The notes under the pieces are model-generated. The model was not told the DNA's origin, ran no database searches, and saw only the letters and a program-made list of their open reading frames with translations. Shown here one piece after another: positions 32,175 to 43,152 of a DNA stretch of 64,000 nucleotides. How positions within the stretch are numbered: position 1 is the stretch's first letter; each line of letters opens with the position of its first letter. Source of the stretch: Acanthosepion esculentum (Eukaryota; Mollusca; Cephalopoda; Sepiida; Sepiidae); contig OZ038498.1 in the NCBI GenBank assembly GCA_964036315.1, forward strand, positions 7,114,778 to 7,178,777, written 5' to 3'. Both the position numbers and the translations under genes were made by a program.

Positions 32175-32176
<2 letters not shown>

Positions 32177-32321
32177 TATTTTTTTTTAGAAAAACGATCA
32201 GTGGAAAATGGCATAAACCCATTTCTGAACTTAGGTATCTACTTGATACCGTAAGGAAATGTTTATACACCAGAAATCAAAGGTATGGTAAATTATGATG
32301 ATGATGATGATGATGATGATG

Positions 32322-32352
<31 letters not shown>

Positions 32353-32370
32353 TAATAATAATAATAATAG
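32175..32370 (+). mobile_element. LINE 3' UTR with (GAT)n(AAT)n tail
   Basis: GATCAGTGGAAAATGGCATAA, TACCGTAAGGAAATGTTTAT and CACCAGAAATCAAAGGTA are the LINE 3' UTR in plus orientation. Tail of GAT then AAT units at 32296-32370. Confidence 0.75.
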
Positions 32371-33460
32371 CAAAGCATGAAAAGAAGAATGAATTATTTG
32401 AAAGGAAATCTAATTCTGAAAGAGCAATTTGAGTAAAAGAAATAAATCCTTGGTGGAAAGATCAGAAACAGAAAGAATATGCTGATACACTCGGCAAACG
32501 ATTTCAGAAGACGGTACGTGAAAGAAATGAAGGAAGACGAAGATTTATTAGCACCGAGGAATGCGCGGGGTGGGGGTGCATTCGGTCAAGTGATATGGGG
32601 GGCTACATAAAATAGAATAGGTAAATAATGATTCCAACGGCTAAACTTTGCGTGAGAACTAATGAATGGGCAAACAAAAGAGCAGCAAAGCCGAAAACGA
32701 GACCCCTAAATGGAGTCTCAATCAACTGAGATGACAAATTGAAGGAATCTCGAATGAAAAGACGTGGGTTAGGGTTTGACAAAGGGGAAAAATCCATGAG
32801 AGTAAAAGAAACGCTGTTATTGGCGGCCTGGAACAACTCTATAAGAACCAATTCGATAAAGGCCAATATAAATAGGACAGAGAAAAGTATCAAATTTAGA
32901 GAAGATGAAAGAATCAACTACATAAGAGGCGAGTGCTTGAACTTGGCTCAAAAAAATATTACGAAAACAGGAATGTTTGGGTGGGGGTGTTGATTTACTG
33001 GAAACTCTGAAAACGATTGGGATTTGACCACATACACAAGATCTAAAATCCACGAAATCCTAGCGAAAAGAGTTTAGGAACTGGGAATCTGTGGGAGAAT
33101 CGAGAGTCATCCAGACAATGACACATCGATTAGCGAGCATAGTTTGGGGGTATTTAGGAGCCTTGCCGCCAATCTCTATTGTAATCTATGAGTTGAAACG
33201 GCTGTGGAATTACAATAATTGCAAGATTAATGGCAAATCTATTCATCGTAAACAAAATTTGCCTGCTAGTAGACATAACGGGTTCAGACGTAATAGCGTA
33301 GAAAGAAAAGCAAGCGAGATATTTAGACATTGCGAGAAAAATAATAAACTTGTGGAGGGTGAGTCGATATTTATACCCATCATTATTGGCAGGCTTGGAA
33401 CAGTTCCAAAGAACCTAACAACGAATTTGGAACAACTGGGAAGATGAGGATGAATCGAGA
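32371..33460 (+). pseudogene. Second LINE family with restriction-like endonuclease, rearranged fragments
   Basis: Two parts. The frame at 32739-32993 (84 codons) reads RVKETLLLAAWNNSIRTNSI and KFREDERINYIRGECLNLAQ, which resembles the segment before the finger. The frame at 33091-33447 ends KYLDIARKIINLW-like (shifted) and IFIPIIIGRLGTVPKNLTTN, equivalent to the VVVGALG C-terminus in the first family. Positions 33060-33110 read ELGICGRIES, the very C-terminal words, yet lie upstream, so the copy is rearranged or two copies adjoin. Family assignment is by resemblance only. Confidence 0.55.
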
Positions 33461-34222
33461 TCACTCAAAGAGAAACGCAATAAAATTGATGAAATATTAA
33501 AGACATTTTTCAGTTGATCCTTAACGTAAGTCATTCGTTGCTGTGGACATGAATAGTCACTAAAAGACAAGCCTATCAAATTTTAACCATGGCTGTAAAG
33601 AGGAAAGAAAAAGGAACTTTAACTGGGACATTTTGTGATAGTTTTAAAACCAATTCCTTTCCTATTCAGATCTTGGCAATATTTTCAAATTTGATTCTTT
33701 AACTGTTTCATGTTCTCGGTTCCACTTTTTGCAATTAACAGTGTTGCGTTTCCATTACTTGATCACTTCGTGATATCTTGTTTCATTTTGAGCTTATACA
33801 TTTCTTACGACCCACGACAATCTTTATTGTCTAAAATTAAAAATAACTATGAATAACTGTTTTATTAGGAAACCCACGTAGAATGTGAAGAGGTGGTTTT
33901 ATCTTGGCCTCAAGTATTTCTGTTTGATGTGCCAGCAGATGGTTCCTTTTGAAATTCACTCTTCTAAGTGGCACCCTCTTTAACCAAAGAGGACTGTGAA
34001 GTAAAGAGGGGTATGAGGGAGTTTTGGAGATCAAGTGGCTACAAAACCGGAAAAGGGTATATCCGGGTGCTTGGTCTATATTAAGAGCCAGGCTTGGTGT
34101 CGGGAGTGTACCGGTCCCTCCTTGGTGGGGGACTGATCTATTGCCATCCACAATGTCAGGATGAGCAGATGGGCGAGGTGTTAGTAGGGGAAGAGCTGAC
34201 ATAGCAGAAGTTGTTCATCGTA

Positions 34223-34225
<3 letters not shown>
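33461..34225. other. Unassigned DNA
   Basis: No named repeat. A minus open frame at 33837-34202 (121 codons, Pro/Leu/His-rich) lies in GC-richer DNA at 33960-34200. I do not recognise the product and see no start context or domain, so I do not call a gene. Confidence 0.45.

Positions 34226-34302
<77 letters not shown>
34226..34302. repeat. Compound (CA)n(TA)n microsatellite
   Basis: CA then TA units. Confidence 0.98.
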
Positions 34303-34306
<4 letters not shown>

Positions 34307-34317
34307 CTATATTTCTG

Positions 34318-34540
34318 AGATGAGGTATTATGTACATTATTTACATTATTCGGACTATTGTTCTCATCTTTGTCGCCATATTTATTACAACGTTTCGGTC
34401 GTTGTACACTTGTGCCTTCTTCAGGTGGTTGGAATGTCGAACTAAACCAATATTTCGCTCCCTGGGGTAGACTGTTCTAGTTCCACGTACCATGTTTTAA
34501 TGGATGTCAGTTACGAGTTATCTCCTGTTAAGTGTTCCAA
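34318..34540 (-). mobile_element. Penelope-associated UTR segment, inverted, with degenerate hammerhead-like motif
   Basis: On the minus strand this reads CCACCTGAAGAAGGC, then CGAAACGTTGTAATAAATATG, then AATGTAAATAATGTACATAA, and matches 47408-47645 and 46990-47137. It lies directly 5' of the Penelope-like RT (34545 on) but in opposite orientation. Penelope elements often carry an inverted partial copy at the 5' end and hammerhead motifs in their terminal repeats. CUGAAGA (34418-34424) and GAAA (34393-34396) are kept here; stem II is mutated. Confidence 0.65.
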
Positions 34541-34544
34541 TAGA

Positions 34545-35602
34545 TAATCTGATGGAGATGTTGACATTTTGTACACAAACAGCACACTTCGGAATGGGAT
34601 CGACAGGATGAGGGCTTTGCAATGAGCTTGCTATTATCAGCAGCAATGGCGAATATATACATGAAATAATTTGAGGAAATGGCATTAGAATCTATATCTC
34701 TAAAGCCAACTATATTTTTAAGGTACGTAGATGACACCTTCGTACTCTGGCCACACCAGGAAGATGTTCAGGTTCTACTGGACCATGTGAACTCAATAAG
34801 ACCATGGATACAGTTCACAATGGAGAAAGAGAGTAACAACATACTCCCATTCCTGGATGTTCTAATATCTCGAACAGAGCATATGGTCAAGACATCCGTA
34901 TACCGTAAATGGACATTCACCGGGCAGTACCTCAATTTCAACTCCCACCATCCATACAGCGTAAAGAAAGAGACCGTCCATTACTTACAACACCGGGCAA
35001 AAGTCATAAGTGGCGACCCAGAGACATTAGATAAAGAATTGGTCAGTATAAATAGTACCCTACAACTTAGCATCTACCCTGGGTACATGGCAGCAGCCCC
35101 CAAAATCTGGGATAGGAGGAGGACAACAACACTCAGAAAACAGTCTGCCTGCCTTATGTGAAGGGGTTATCAGAGAAAGATCTGTGGTCCATATAACATC
35201 AGAACAAGTTTCAAAAGCTTGACGGCTCTTCGCAGATATCTCTCCCGAGTAAGACTCCCTTATAGAGGAGAACATGATTAAAGGCTGTGTGTACGCTATC
35301 CCGTGCAGCTGCGGAAAGAAATATCCCCCCTTTTAGGTAAGGCTTCAAGAACACTGGAAAGCTGTAACACGAGGGAAAGTGGAAAAATCAGGCGTGGCTG
35401 ACCACATATGGAGAGAAAAGGGAGATCACTGCCCTCTGTGGGATCAGGTTGAGATCATAGACAAGGAAAACCATTGGAAAATTCGTAAACTTAAGGAATC
35501 AGCATATATGCTCCGCCACAAAAATCTCCGGAGCCGACCAAGCATAGAAATGAATACAATATGGGAACCAGTTATAAGGAGTGCCAGAGAAAAGCAATAA
35601 TA
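34545..35602 (+). pseudogene. Penelope-like element: reverse transcriptase and GIY-YIG endonuclease remnant
   Basis: After a decayed start (GFAMSLLLSAAMANIYMK, about 34613), the frame 34679-35158 (160 codons) contains FLRYVDDTFVLWP with the catalytic YVDD at 34724-34735, LPFLDVLISRTE, VYRKWTFTGQYLNFNSHHP and the Penelope-typical C-terminal RT region. A shift near 35140 leads into CLPYVKGLSEK in another frame. The GIY-YIG part follows: GCVYAIPCSCGKKY (35283) in one frame, then a 73-codon frame at 35379-35597 with GVADHIWREKGDH, IRKLKESAYML and RPSIEMNTIWEP. RT plus GIY-YIG is diagnostic of Penelope-like retroelements. Several frameshifts and stops make it non-functional. Confidence 0.92.
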
Positions 35603-36147
35603 ACAATGACAACTGCAATATGAGCTCTGGTAAAAACTGCAATGATATCAGCAAAAATTGCAATATGAGCACTGGTAAAAATGGTTGCTGAAGACATTAG
35701 GTTTATAATACCCAGAAATTCATACACATATGCCCTCAATTTTCCTAACTTAAAAAGACTTCAATGTGTGTGTGTGTGTGTGTGTGTCTGTGTGAGAGAC
35801 AGAGAGACAGAGAGAGAGGTTAAGAAGGGAGTGTAAAGTGAAAAAAAAAACGACGAAAAGGACAAATAATCACGACACTCTACACGCACGGACATACGCG
35901 CAGGCGGGCGCATGGGCGCACACAAGCGCGAACGTACGCATACACTATAAAAAAAAAACAAAAACAAAGCAAAATACCTTACACCAATGAATAATTTGTA
36001 TAAAAAAGAAAGATCAAAAAGATGAAGCTGTCAATTGCTGATACTTCTGAGCAGTTGATGGTGTAATCCGCGGAGATTCCGTCTACGAAACTCTGGAGTC
36101 GGGATGCTGAAGGTAAGATCAATCAGCTAAGTGACAAGCCTTTTACT

Positions 36148-36148
<1 letters not shown>
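35603..36148. other. Unassigned DNA with a (TG)n tract
   Basis: GCAATATGAGC(T/A)CTGGTAAAAA repeats twice at 35613-35682 in the Penelope 3' region. (TG)n with GAGA follows at 35765-35815, then a CGCACG-rich patch at 35880-35940. No gene. Confidence 0.55.
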
Positions 36149-36180
<32 letters not shown>

Positions 36181-36300
36181 AAGCTAGTTAGTTAGCTAGC
36201 TCTCAGGATGTGCGGGCGGGGTAATGGGTAGCGGTTTGGAATGTGTTCGAATTCCAGACGTTACAATCATTTACGCACAATTAACATTGAAATAAGTTTG
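36149..36300 (+). mobile_element. (TCTA)n followed by a tRNA-like SINE head
   Basis: TCTA units at 36149-36181. Then 36207-36270 has GGGTAATGGGTAGCGG (box-A-like) and GTTCGAATTCC (box B), as in the other tRNA-headed SINEs here. The body is short or lost. Confidence 0.55.
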
Positions 36301-36703
36301 AATAATTCTGTTCCCCTTAGCTAAGGGTTAAATGCTATGAATTGCATTTAGAAAAATCGTTGTTATTTTAAAGACAACTTAATGCAATATTCACTCGCAA
36401 AAAATGAATCATTCTTATATTTCTCCCAAATATGTTTCGACTTTGGTAATATTAGCCGTATCCCTATAAGGAAACATTCGGACTTCATTGTCCAAGTTGC
36501 TTACTGTTGTAACCTAGAAAGGTTACTGAATAGAATAATCAAACGAAGGTTGGTAATGAACGATAATAATTAGGACAAGACCAACATATATAAGATTCGC
36601 CAGTGGCGCGTAGATGGAGTAGTTAACTGCTAGGAGTGAGTCAAGTTAATTTCGCAATGAATCTCTAACTGCAGGATATCTACCAACCGACCCATGTGGT
36701 CAG
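36301..36703. other. Unassigned DNA
   Basis: No gene or named repeat. Confidence 0.5.
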
Positions 36704-36960
36704 ATGTGGCACAAGGCCGCGTTTATTGTGGTGTATCCGAGCCCGTAGGCTTAGCCAAAAATTCCCCGTAGATCCGTAATCGGGGATCGGGTAGCTGTTT
36801 CCCGAGACGAGATTCTACTCTTCGACATAGCCTCATCTGGGGATCCTTTCTGCCTCCGGGCAGAGAGGATCCCCCAGACGAGGCTCTGTCGAAGCTGGAG
36901 ACGAATATCCAACGGTAGACCAACATACAGTATTCACTACTGTATTTATGGGAATGGGGA
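36704..36960 (-). mobile_element. GC-richer SINE family ending GGCCTTGTGCCAC, with strong hairpin
   Basis: On the minus strand it ends TACGGGCTCGG...GGCCTTGTGCCACAT, as at 57125-57171. Inside, 36820-36853 and 36860-36894 are almost perfect 34-bp inverted repeats with a six-base loop (GAGGCTCTGTCGAAG/CTTCGACATAGCCTC). The copy at 56955-57190 keeps CAGAGAGGA and CGAGGCTTTGTCGCAG. Much richer in G+C than the surroundings. Confidence 0.65.
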
Positions 36961-37487
36961 CATACGTATTATCGTTCGTAGGTATGCTATAACACTTACA
37001 CCACTGACAGTTCAAATGTATTGAGATATTTCTCTTAAAATAATTTTCAGGAAAATAGATTTCTTCAGTTCAGTAGCTATTATCGTTCATTTCAGTATAG
37101 ATGGTTTATTTTCCTTTGTAAGCTTTTATTTGTAGTTGTGTGGAAGGGCAACATCTTATTATGTTGTTATTTTCTGTTCGTGTTACATGTTATGTCCATT
37201 TTAGCTGTTGCTGTTGAAAAATCTCAAGTGATATAGTTTTTGTTATTAGGTACAATTCTTTGTTTATGATTTTGTAGGTTCGATGAAGTATAGCCAAAAG
37301 CATTTGTAACCAGTGATCTTAGAAAACATTTGTCTATAGCAAATGACGTGTAAACAGGCAACACCTAATATTCCACTCCTGAGGAACAGAAACATGCTAA
37401 CATGGAGGCATGAGCGGAGATCCCTCAATCTGAGCACTCTAAATTGCCAAAATACGTGGCAGATAGTAATTTTCAGGTTTTGAAAGC
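36961..37487. other. Unassigned DNA
   Basis: No gene recognised. The end (from about 37380) may be the decayed 5' part of the LINE that follows. Confidence 0.45.
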
Positions 37488-38490
37488 AAAAATGGCTGTC
37501 ATAATATATGCTGATGACAAAACAATTTACTCCTTTCTCGATAGTAAGTGTGTTCAGTTAGATAAGGTCAGATTGGCGACTGAGATCAAAAAACGACCTT
37601 CAGGTTGTTGTTAACTGGGGAAATGAACGACTTGTTAATTTGAACGCCTCCAAAATTAAACTGCATTCACTTAATCATCTGAGAGACCCCTTTCTGCCTT
37701 CCATCAGTATGGCTGATGCTAACCTCCAGGAAAGTGACTCGTTGCACTTTCTCAGGCTAAATTTCTCGGCTAACATGAACTAGAAAACCTATATTGAATC
37801 CATTGCTAGTTCAGCTGTTTCGAAAGTTGGTTCACTGTGACGTGCGAGACAATTTTTCTCTCCAGAATCTATCTTACATATCTATATGTATACCATTCAT
37901 CCAGGCTTAGAATATTGCTGCCATATATGCTCAGGTGCTTCTGCTATATATTTAGATATTCTTGATAAAATTGAAAGAAAAATTAGCAATATTATTGGTC
38001 CTGATATGGTAGCTCGGTTTTGGTTACTTTCCCACAGCTGTAAAGTTGCCTCCTTGTGTCTTTTCTATAAATACTTTCATGGTAATTTTTTGACCTCTTC
38101 GCTATGGTACCTAGACTGGAGACGAGGTTTCATCAAATTACAGAGTCAAGTAGTTAGAGATGAGTTCAACAAGATGTCTAACGAAGCCGTGAGAATGGAG
38201 CAAGATCCGTTGAGGTTCCGTTTGAAATATTCAGGAAGTTGATAATCCGGAGGAGCGTACTTTGGGCTCGACCAAAGACTCTCTTCCGGTTCCATGCTTT
38301 CCAGTCAACTTAATCTTCAAAAATGTAAAAGCAATGTCAATCGTCATCTCCTGGCTTCTTGATTACTCTTCTATTGTTCTCGCTCTTTAGTAATATTTCT
38401 CTTTTTAAATTCTTTCACAACCAGTAACCTCTTGTATCTTAGTGGCTTTACTGCTTTTACGAGGTGAATTCGATTTTTAAAAAAAATCCT
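37488..38490 (+). pseudogene. Jockey/CR1-like LINE, RT motif C to C-terminus
   Basis: MAVIIYADDKTIYSFLDS has the catalytic YADD at 37507-37518. It continues ATEIKNDLQVVVNWGN-like (with shift), RLVNLNASKIKLHSLNH, SDSLHFLRLNFSANMN, then LEYCCHICSGASAIYLDILD and IGPDMVARFWLLSHSCKVAS in the 118-codon frame at 37886. The tail NSLPAPCFP-like and RHLLAS* lies near 38290-38360; the 3' UTR ends CTTTTACGAGGTGAATTC. This is the longest copy of this family here. YADD identifies the RT; the clade name is tentative. Confidence 0.85.
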
Positions 38491-38499
38491 TTTTATACC

Positions 38500-38975
38500 T
38501 CCTGCTATTTACCTCGAGTTCTTTGATAAAATCAGCAATATCATTGGTCCTGATCTGGCAGCTAGACTTCAGTCACTTTCCCACAGCCGTAAAGTTGCCT
38601 CCCTGTGTCTTTTATATAAATACATTCATGATAATTGTTCAGATGTGCTTTTCGCTATGGTACCTAGACTTTATGAATTTAATGGCAGTACTAGACTAAC
38701 GAAAATGTCTCGTCAATTTAGAGTCGGCTAATTATAACCGTAAGTTCTATGCTAATAGTTTCTTTTTTCCAACTTCTCACTTGTTGAACTCTCTTCTAGC
38801 TCCATGCTTTCCAGTCAACTTAATCTTTAAAAAGATATATCAGCTGTCTTCCTGATTACTTTTCTTTTCTCGCTCCTTAGCAATGTTTTTGTTTACTAAT
38901 TCCCCCACATCCACATCCATCTCTACATTAGTGGCTTTACTGCCTTGCCTGGGGTGAAGAAAAAGAAAAGAAAAC
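38500..38975 (+). pseudogene. Jockey/CR1-like LINE tail, adjacent second copy
   Basis: Resumes at NISNIIGPDLAARLQSLSHS-like codons (38530) and reads through KVASLCLLYKYIHDNCSD, LYEFNGSTRLTKM, FFPTSHLLNSLLAPCFPVNL to a 3' UTR ending CTTGCCTGGGGTGAAGAAAAA. Same strand and family as the previous copy, so either tandem insertions or a duplication. Confidence 0.8.
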
Positions 38976-39234
38976 AAATATTGACTTTTGTACTTGTTTT
39001 ATAATTAAAGGATGTCAGTTGGTTTATGTTTTTATAAAGATAAAGAATAACAAATGTACAACCATACAGAATAGAATTTAAAAATAATTTTAAACGATCC
39101 TATAAATATATATGGGCTGTTATTTTAAAACTCTCACAAAACATTTAAACAATATTTTTTTGTAATTTATCGAAAGGTTGTATTACAGAATATTACAGAA
39201 TATTATATAATAAATATAATATACTAACGATGAG

Positions 39235-39286
<52 letters not shown>

Positions 39287-39494
39287 TCATATAATAATAA
39301 TAAGAACGGCTGCGGCAGAAATATTTCCGACATTTAAAACTGTCATTTGTATGGTGTCAGTGCCAGTGAAAGACCTAAATAATGGTAAGCCATTAGTGGA
39401 AATGGTGTCTTTATCTAACTAATGTTTTACCATTATGTCGTCGGTATTTCTCGGAGATACATATGGGATGTATTTCTGCCGCAGTCATGTATAA
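38976..39494. other. Unassigned DNA with (AAT)n
   Basis: AAT units at 39238-39286; otherwise no identified feature. Confidence 0.55.
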
Positions 39495-40425
39495 TGTAAT
39501 ATTATATTATATTATATTATATCATATTATATATTGCATTATATTATATAATATTATATCATATTATATTATATCATGTTATATTATAGCATATCATATT
39601 ATATTATATTATATCATATATTATATTATATTATGTCATATCATATTATATTGTTTTATATATTATATAATATTATAGTATATCATTATATAATATTATA
39701 TAATATTATATTATATTATACCATATCATATCATATTATATATTATATTATATCATATCATATATTATATTATATATTATATTATATAATATATTATATC
39801 ATATTATATTAAATTATATTATATTATATTATATCATATATATCATATCATATATTATAACATATATATTACATTTTATCATATTATATTATATTATATA
39901 ATATTGTATTATATAATATTATATTGTATCATATTATATATATTATATTATGTCATATTATATTTTATTATATGAAATCATATAATATATTATATTATAT
40001 CATATTATATCATATTACATAATATTATATTATATTAGATTACATCATATTATATTATTATATTATATTATATATTATATCATATTATATTACATTATAT
40101 CATATATTATTATATTATTTCATATGATATGATATGATATTATATAATATTATATTATATTATATCATTACATTATTATATTATATATTATATTATATAA
40201 TATTATATTATATCATATTACATTATATCATATCATATATTATATTATATCATATATAATATTATATCATATTATATTATATATTATATTATGTAATATA
40301 TTATATTATGATGTATGATATTATATAATATTATATCATATCATATTATATCATATTATAACATATTATATTATATTATATCATATATTATATTATAATA
40401 TATTATAGAATATTACATAATAAAT
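39495..40425. repeat. ATATT/ATATC low-complexity array (0.9 kb)
   Basis: Built from ATATT and ATATC five-base words with frequent six- and eight-base slips. It contains almost no G. Open frames rich in Ile, Leu and Tyr are artefacts. Possibly prone to unwinding. Confidence 0.95.
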
Positions 40426-40696
40426 GATATAAAGCGAATATAAGAGATAATAATATATATAATACCGAGCCAATAACCATAATGACATCAGAACAGTCAG
40501 CAACAATAAGAATACAAATATAATTAAGAATGGTTGGAATAGCTTCGTGACCGTTATTCCAGTTAACCTCAGGGTACCCGAACCGTACGAGATGTGTAGA
40601 ATAAGTAAGAATAAGCAAAGCTGGCAAAAGAATAGCGACATTCAAACGAACTGAAGAAAAAGTGATACCAAGTCTCCAACAAGAGCCACAAGTTTT

Positions 40697-40740
<44 letters not shown>

Positions 40741-41208
40741 TTGCTTGTGTGTTTGTGTGTGTAAATGATAAGAAAGGGTATTTGGCCTCATAATTATTTC
40801 ATCTATAGATGAAATATATTTGGGAGAATGAGAAATCAAAGAAACAAAGGCAACAGTCTTCTCCCTTTCCTGTTGGTTTTATTGCCAGAATCAAACAACA
40901 TCTCCTGGCTAAAAGAGATCTTTTGCGCCATTTTACGTCAATGTGACGTCATTCGGCGCGAAGCGGCTCATGCAGCAATGCGACATGAAGACCTCGATTT
41001 TCGGGTAGTGTAGAAGAATCGATCTTCCAGCTAACAAAGTAGGAATTAACTGAAGAATCGGCACGAACAGCACACAGACAACAAACATACACGAGAATAA
41101 AGACGTACAAATTCACAGGGGAAATAAAACCTACTAATAAGAAGCACAATAAAGAGATAGAATAAGAACTATGAAAACATAAATCACTCCCTTTTCTTTA
41201 TATATATA
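40426..41208. other. Unassigned DNA with a (TA)n tract
   Basis: TA at 40700-40739. Elsewhere no gene or family recognised. Confidence 0.5.
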
Positions 41209-41260
41209 CTAGCCGAATTACCCGTGCCTTGCGGCGTGTCACACAATGTTAATGGTCACT
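41209..41260 (-). mobile_element. Helitron 3' end (minus orientation)
   Basis: On the minus strand: GCACGGGTAATTCGGCTAGT, then TATATATA. A hairpin-rich, GGG-containing end followed by CTAG and T is the standard Helitron 3' terminus. Compare 62925-62948. The rest of the element, to the right, is not delimited. Confidence 0.55.
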
Positions 41261-41784
41261 CTTTAATAGGGAGGTTCCCTTTAATTTCTTCTATGTGCTA
41301 TATACCTACAGGACGTGGGCGATCATAGCTCTCCACAATTTCCTATCCTCCGTAACTATGTAAGGTTTGTCGCCTTTTTTCTTAATCCACGTTCTGTTAT
41401 CCATTTATATGAATACATTAGGAAGGTTACCCGCTGTTTCACCCTGCCTCTTCTGCATTCACTATATCTTGTTAGCGCCAAATTCTCTAAACCCACTTGC
41501 CACAGAAATTTGAACTATGATTTTCTAATCCTAAATACAGGTTTTCTTTTCGTTCCCATTTCTTTAAAACTGCTTCGCTGCTCATTTGTTCCATTAATGG
41601 TAATAATCAGCATCCTTTTGCAGAACCACATCTCCGTTGGCATACATCTCCTCATCATTTGAGAGCAGTCAGTACCATATCGTCGTCATTGGCGGATCTC
41701 TTTGCCGGGTATTGGGGTGCTTATCGACATTTCCTTTTGTGCGTAACAAGCCCTATATGGGATCAAAGGAGACGTCCGAAGCCA
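41261..41784. other. Unassigned; part resembles 1225-1330
   Basis: 41308-41430 resembles 1225-1330 (GCTCTCCACAATTTCC against GTGCTCCACAGATTCC), so an old shared repeat. Open frames here give no domain. Confidence 0.45.
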
Positions 41785-42353
41785 TCACATATTCAGGGGA
41801 TGGGGAGATCTGGCTTTCCTTTGGACTCTCTTTGGCTCTTCTATTTGTCTTCTGGTGTTTTCGAAGGTTGCTGTTTTTTTGTGGACAGTTTTTATCCAAT
41901 TGGTTTTTTCTGCAGCTTCCGTCTCCAAATTGACTGGATCGATTTCTGTCCCCATCAAGGTGTTTTTGAACTCATCCTTGAATCGACGACGTGCGGCTCC
42001 CCGTGGTCTTTTGCTAGATGCGAGCTCCGAGAAGAAGATTAGTTTTGGTAGGCGGATTGCTGGCATTTGGCCACGGTGCCCGGCCCAACAAGGTCGGTGG
42101 TGAGTTATGATGGTTTCTACATCTTTGCGCGGAGGAGACCCTCGTTGTTCGTGATCTGGTCCTACCACAAGTTACGCAGTATTTGACGAAGTTTCATTTG
42201 ATGGAATATTTCAAGTTTGCGGATGTCACTTCGGCAGAGTACCCATGCCTCACAGGCGTACAGGAGAGTCGAGATTGATAGACTATGCGATTGGACACTG
42301 TCATATAAGAGAATAGATATTGCATAGATGAGAGCTCTTTTTGTGATTTTCAT
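41785..42353 (-). pseudogene. RTE/L1-like LINE reverse transcriptase ORF, C-terminal end
   Basis: The minus strand from 42353 reads STLLYACEAWVLCRSDIRKL and EIFHQMKLRQILR; after a shift, RPCWAGHRGQMPAIRLPKLI, FFSELASSKRPRGAARRRFK, DEFKNTLMG and FENTRRQIEEPKRVQRKA. The order TLLYGCE-W, LE-FH, LRWAGH--RM--DRLP and R--GA--RYKD is the typical C-terminus of a LINE endonuclease-RT protein. The family differs from both other LINEs here. One frameshift near 42165; the last 127 codons are open. Confidence 0.85.
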
Positions 42354-42361
42354 AATTTTCC

Positions 42362-42655
42362 ATATTTCTTTCTATCATCCATCTTTGTTTTTTTTTCTTT
42401 TTGTTTTTCTTTCTTTCCTCTTCTTTTTCTTTCTTTCATTTGTCTTTTTTCTTTCTTTCCTCTTTTTTCTTTTTCTTTTTCTTTCTTTCCTCTTCTTTTT
42501 CTTTCTTTCATTTGTCTTTTTTCTTTCTTTCCACTTTTTTCTTTTTCTTTTTCTTTCTTTCCTCTTCTTTTTCTTTTCTTTTTCTTTCTTTCATTTGTCT
42601 TTTTTCTTTTCTCTTTTTTTTTGTTTTCGTTTAGATTTCTTTCATCTGCCTATTT
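42362..42655 (+). repeat. Pyrimidine-rich (TTTC)n tract
   Basis: Almost only T and C on the plus strand, with a repeated TTTCATTTGTCTTTTTTCTT motif. Near-identical wording is found at 45130-45500, so this is a dispersed or duplicated repeat. Confidence 0.9.
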
Positions 42656-42660
42656 TAGTC

Positions 42661-42971
42661 TGTTGGGGCGCACGCACCTTCACAACCACAATAGACTGAT
42701 CCTATTATTATAAATAGAACAGTAGTTCTAGAGAGCAGTGTAGTGCAGTGCAGAGTGAGACTTCTGTAGTGATCAGTTACACTTCCGTTTCTCGACCGGA
42801 AGATACCGTTGGACTTTATTACTATTACTTATCGTTACTACTAACCTACGTTCGTTCTACTACTAATCTCTCTGATGTAAATACCTCTCTGAATATACCA
42901 GTATTTTTCCCTACGACTGTGTTTGTTCGTTATTACCATATACTCAAGTGGAAACACTCAACATCTCAACA
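42661..42971 (+). mobile_element. LTR, second copy of the 6304 family
   Basis: 311 bp, TGTTGGGG to CTCAACA, about 95% like 6304-6626 by eye with a 12-base gap. Flanks TAGTC and TTGTC differ by one base and may be a target duplication. No primer-binding site follows; instead a 179-bp segment shared with 48577 begins three bases on. Probably a solo LTR. Confidence 0.8.
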
Positions 42972-42973
42972 TT

Positions 42974-43152
42974 GTCCCACATGAACGATTCGCTTTTATA
43001 TCAGCAACAGCGCTCGGCAATTGATCTGAAACAGTTCCAGGGCATAGACATTTACATTAATAACATTGTTAGCCATCATTGAGCTGGTTGCTACATTCAT
43101 TCTGAGCGACAAAGTATGACCTCACAATATCGAGCCATGCCAGTGCATGAGC
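42974..43152 (+). repeat. 179-bp segment shared with 48577-48754
   Basis: Starts GTCCCACATGAACGATTCGC. Close match to 48577-48754, including CAACAGCGCTCGGCAATTG and GACCTCACAATATCGAGC. No known family and no coding frame. Confidence 0.8.

Noticed and set aside
33837..34202. 121-codon minus frame as a gene
   Set aside because: Pro/Leu/His-rich, no domain, and lies in GC-richer repeat-like DNA; evidence insufficient.
34556..34575. Hammerhead core near the Penelope RT start (CTGATGG)
   Set aside because: Core bases do not match CUGANGA and no GAAA follows.
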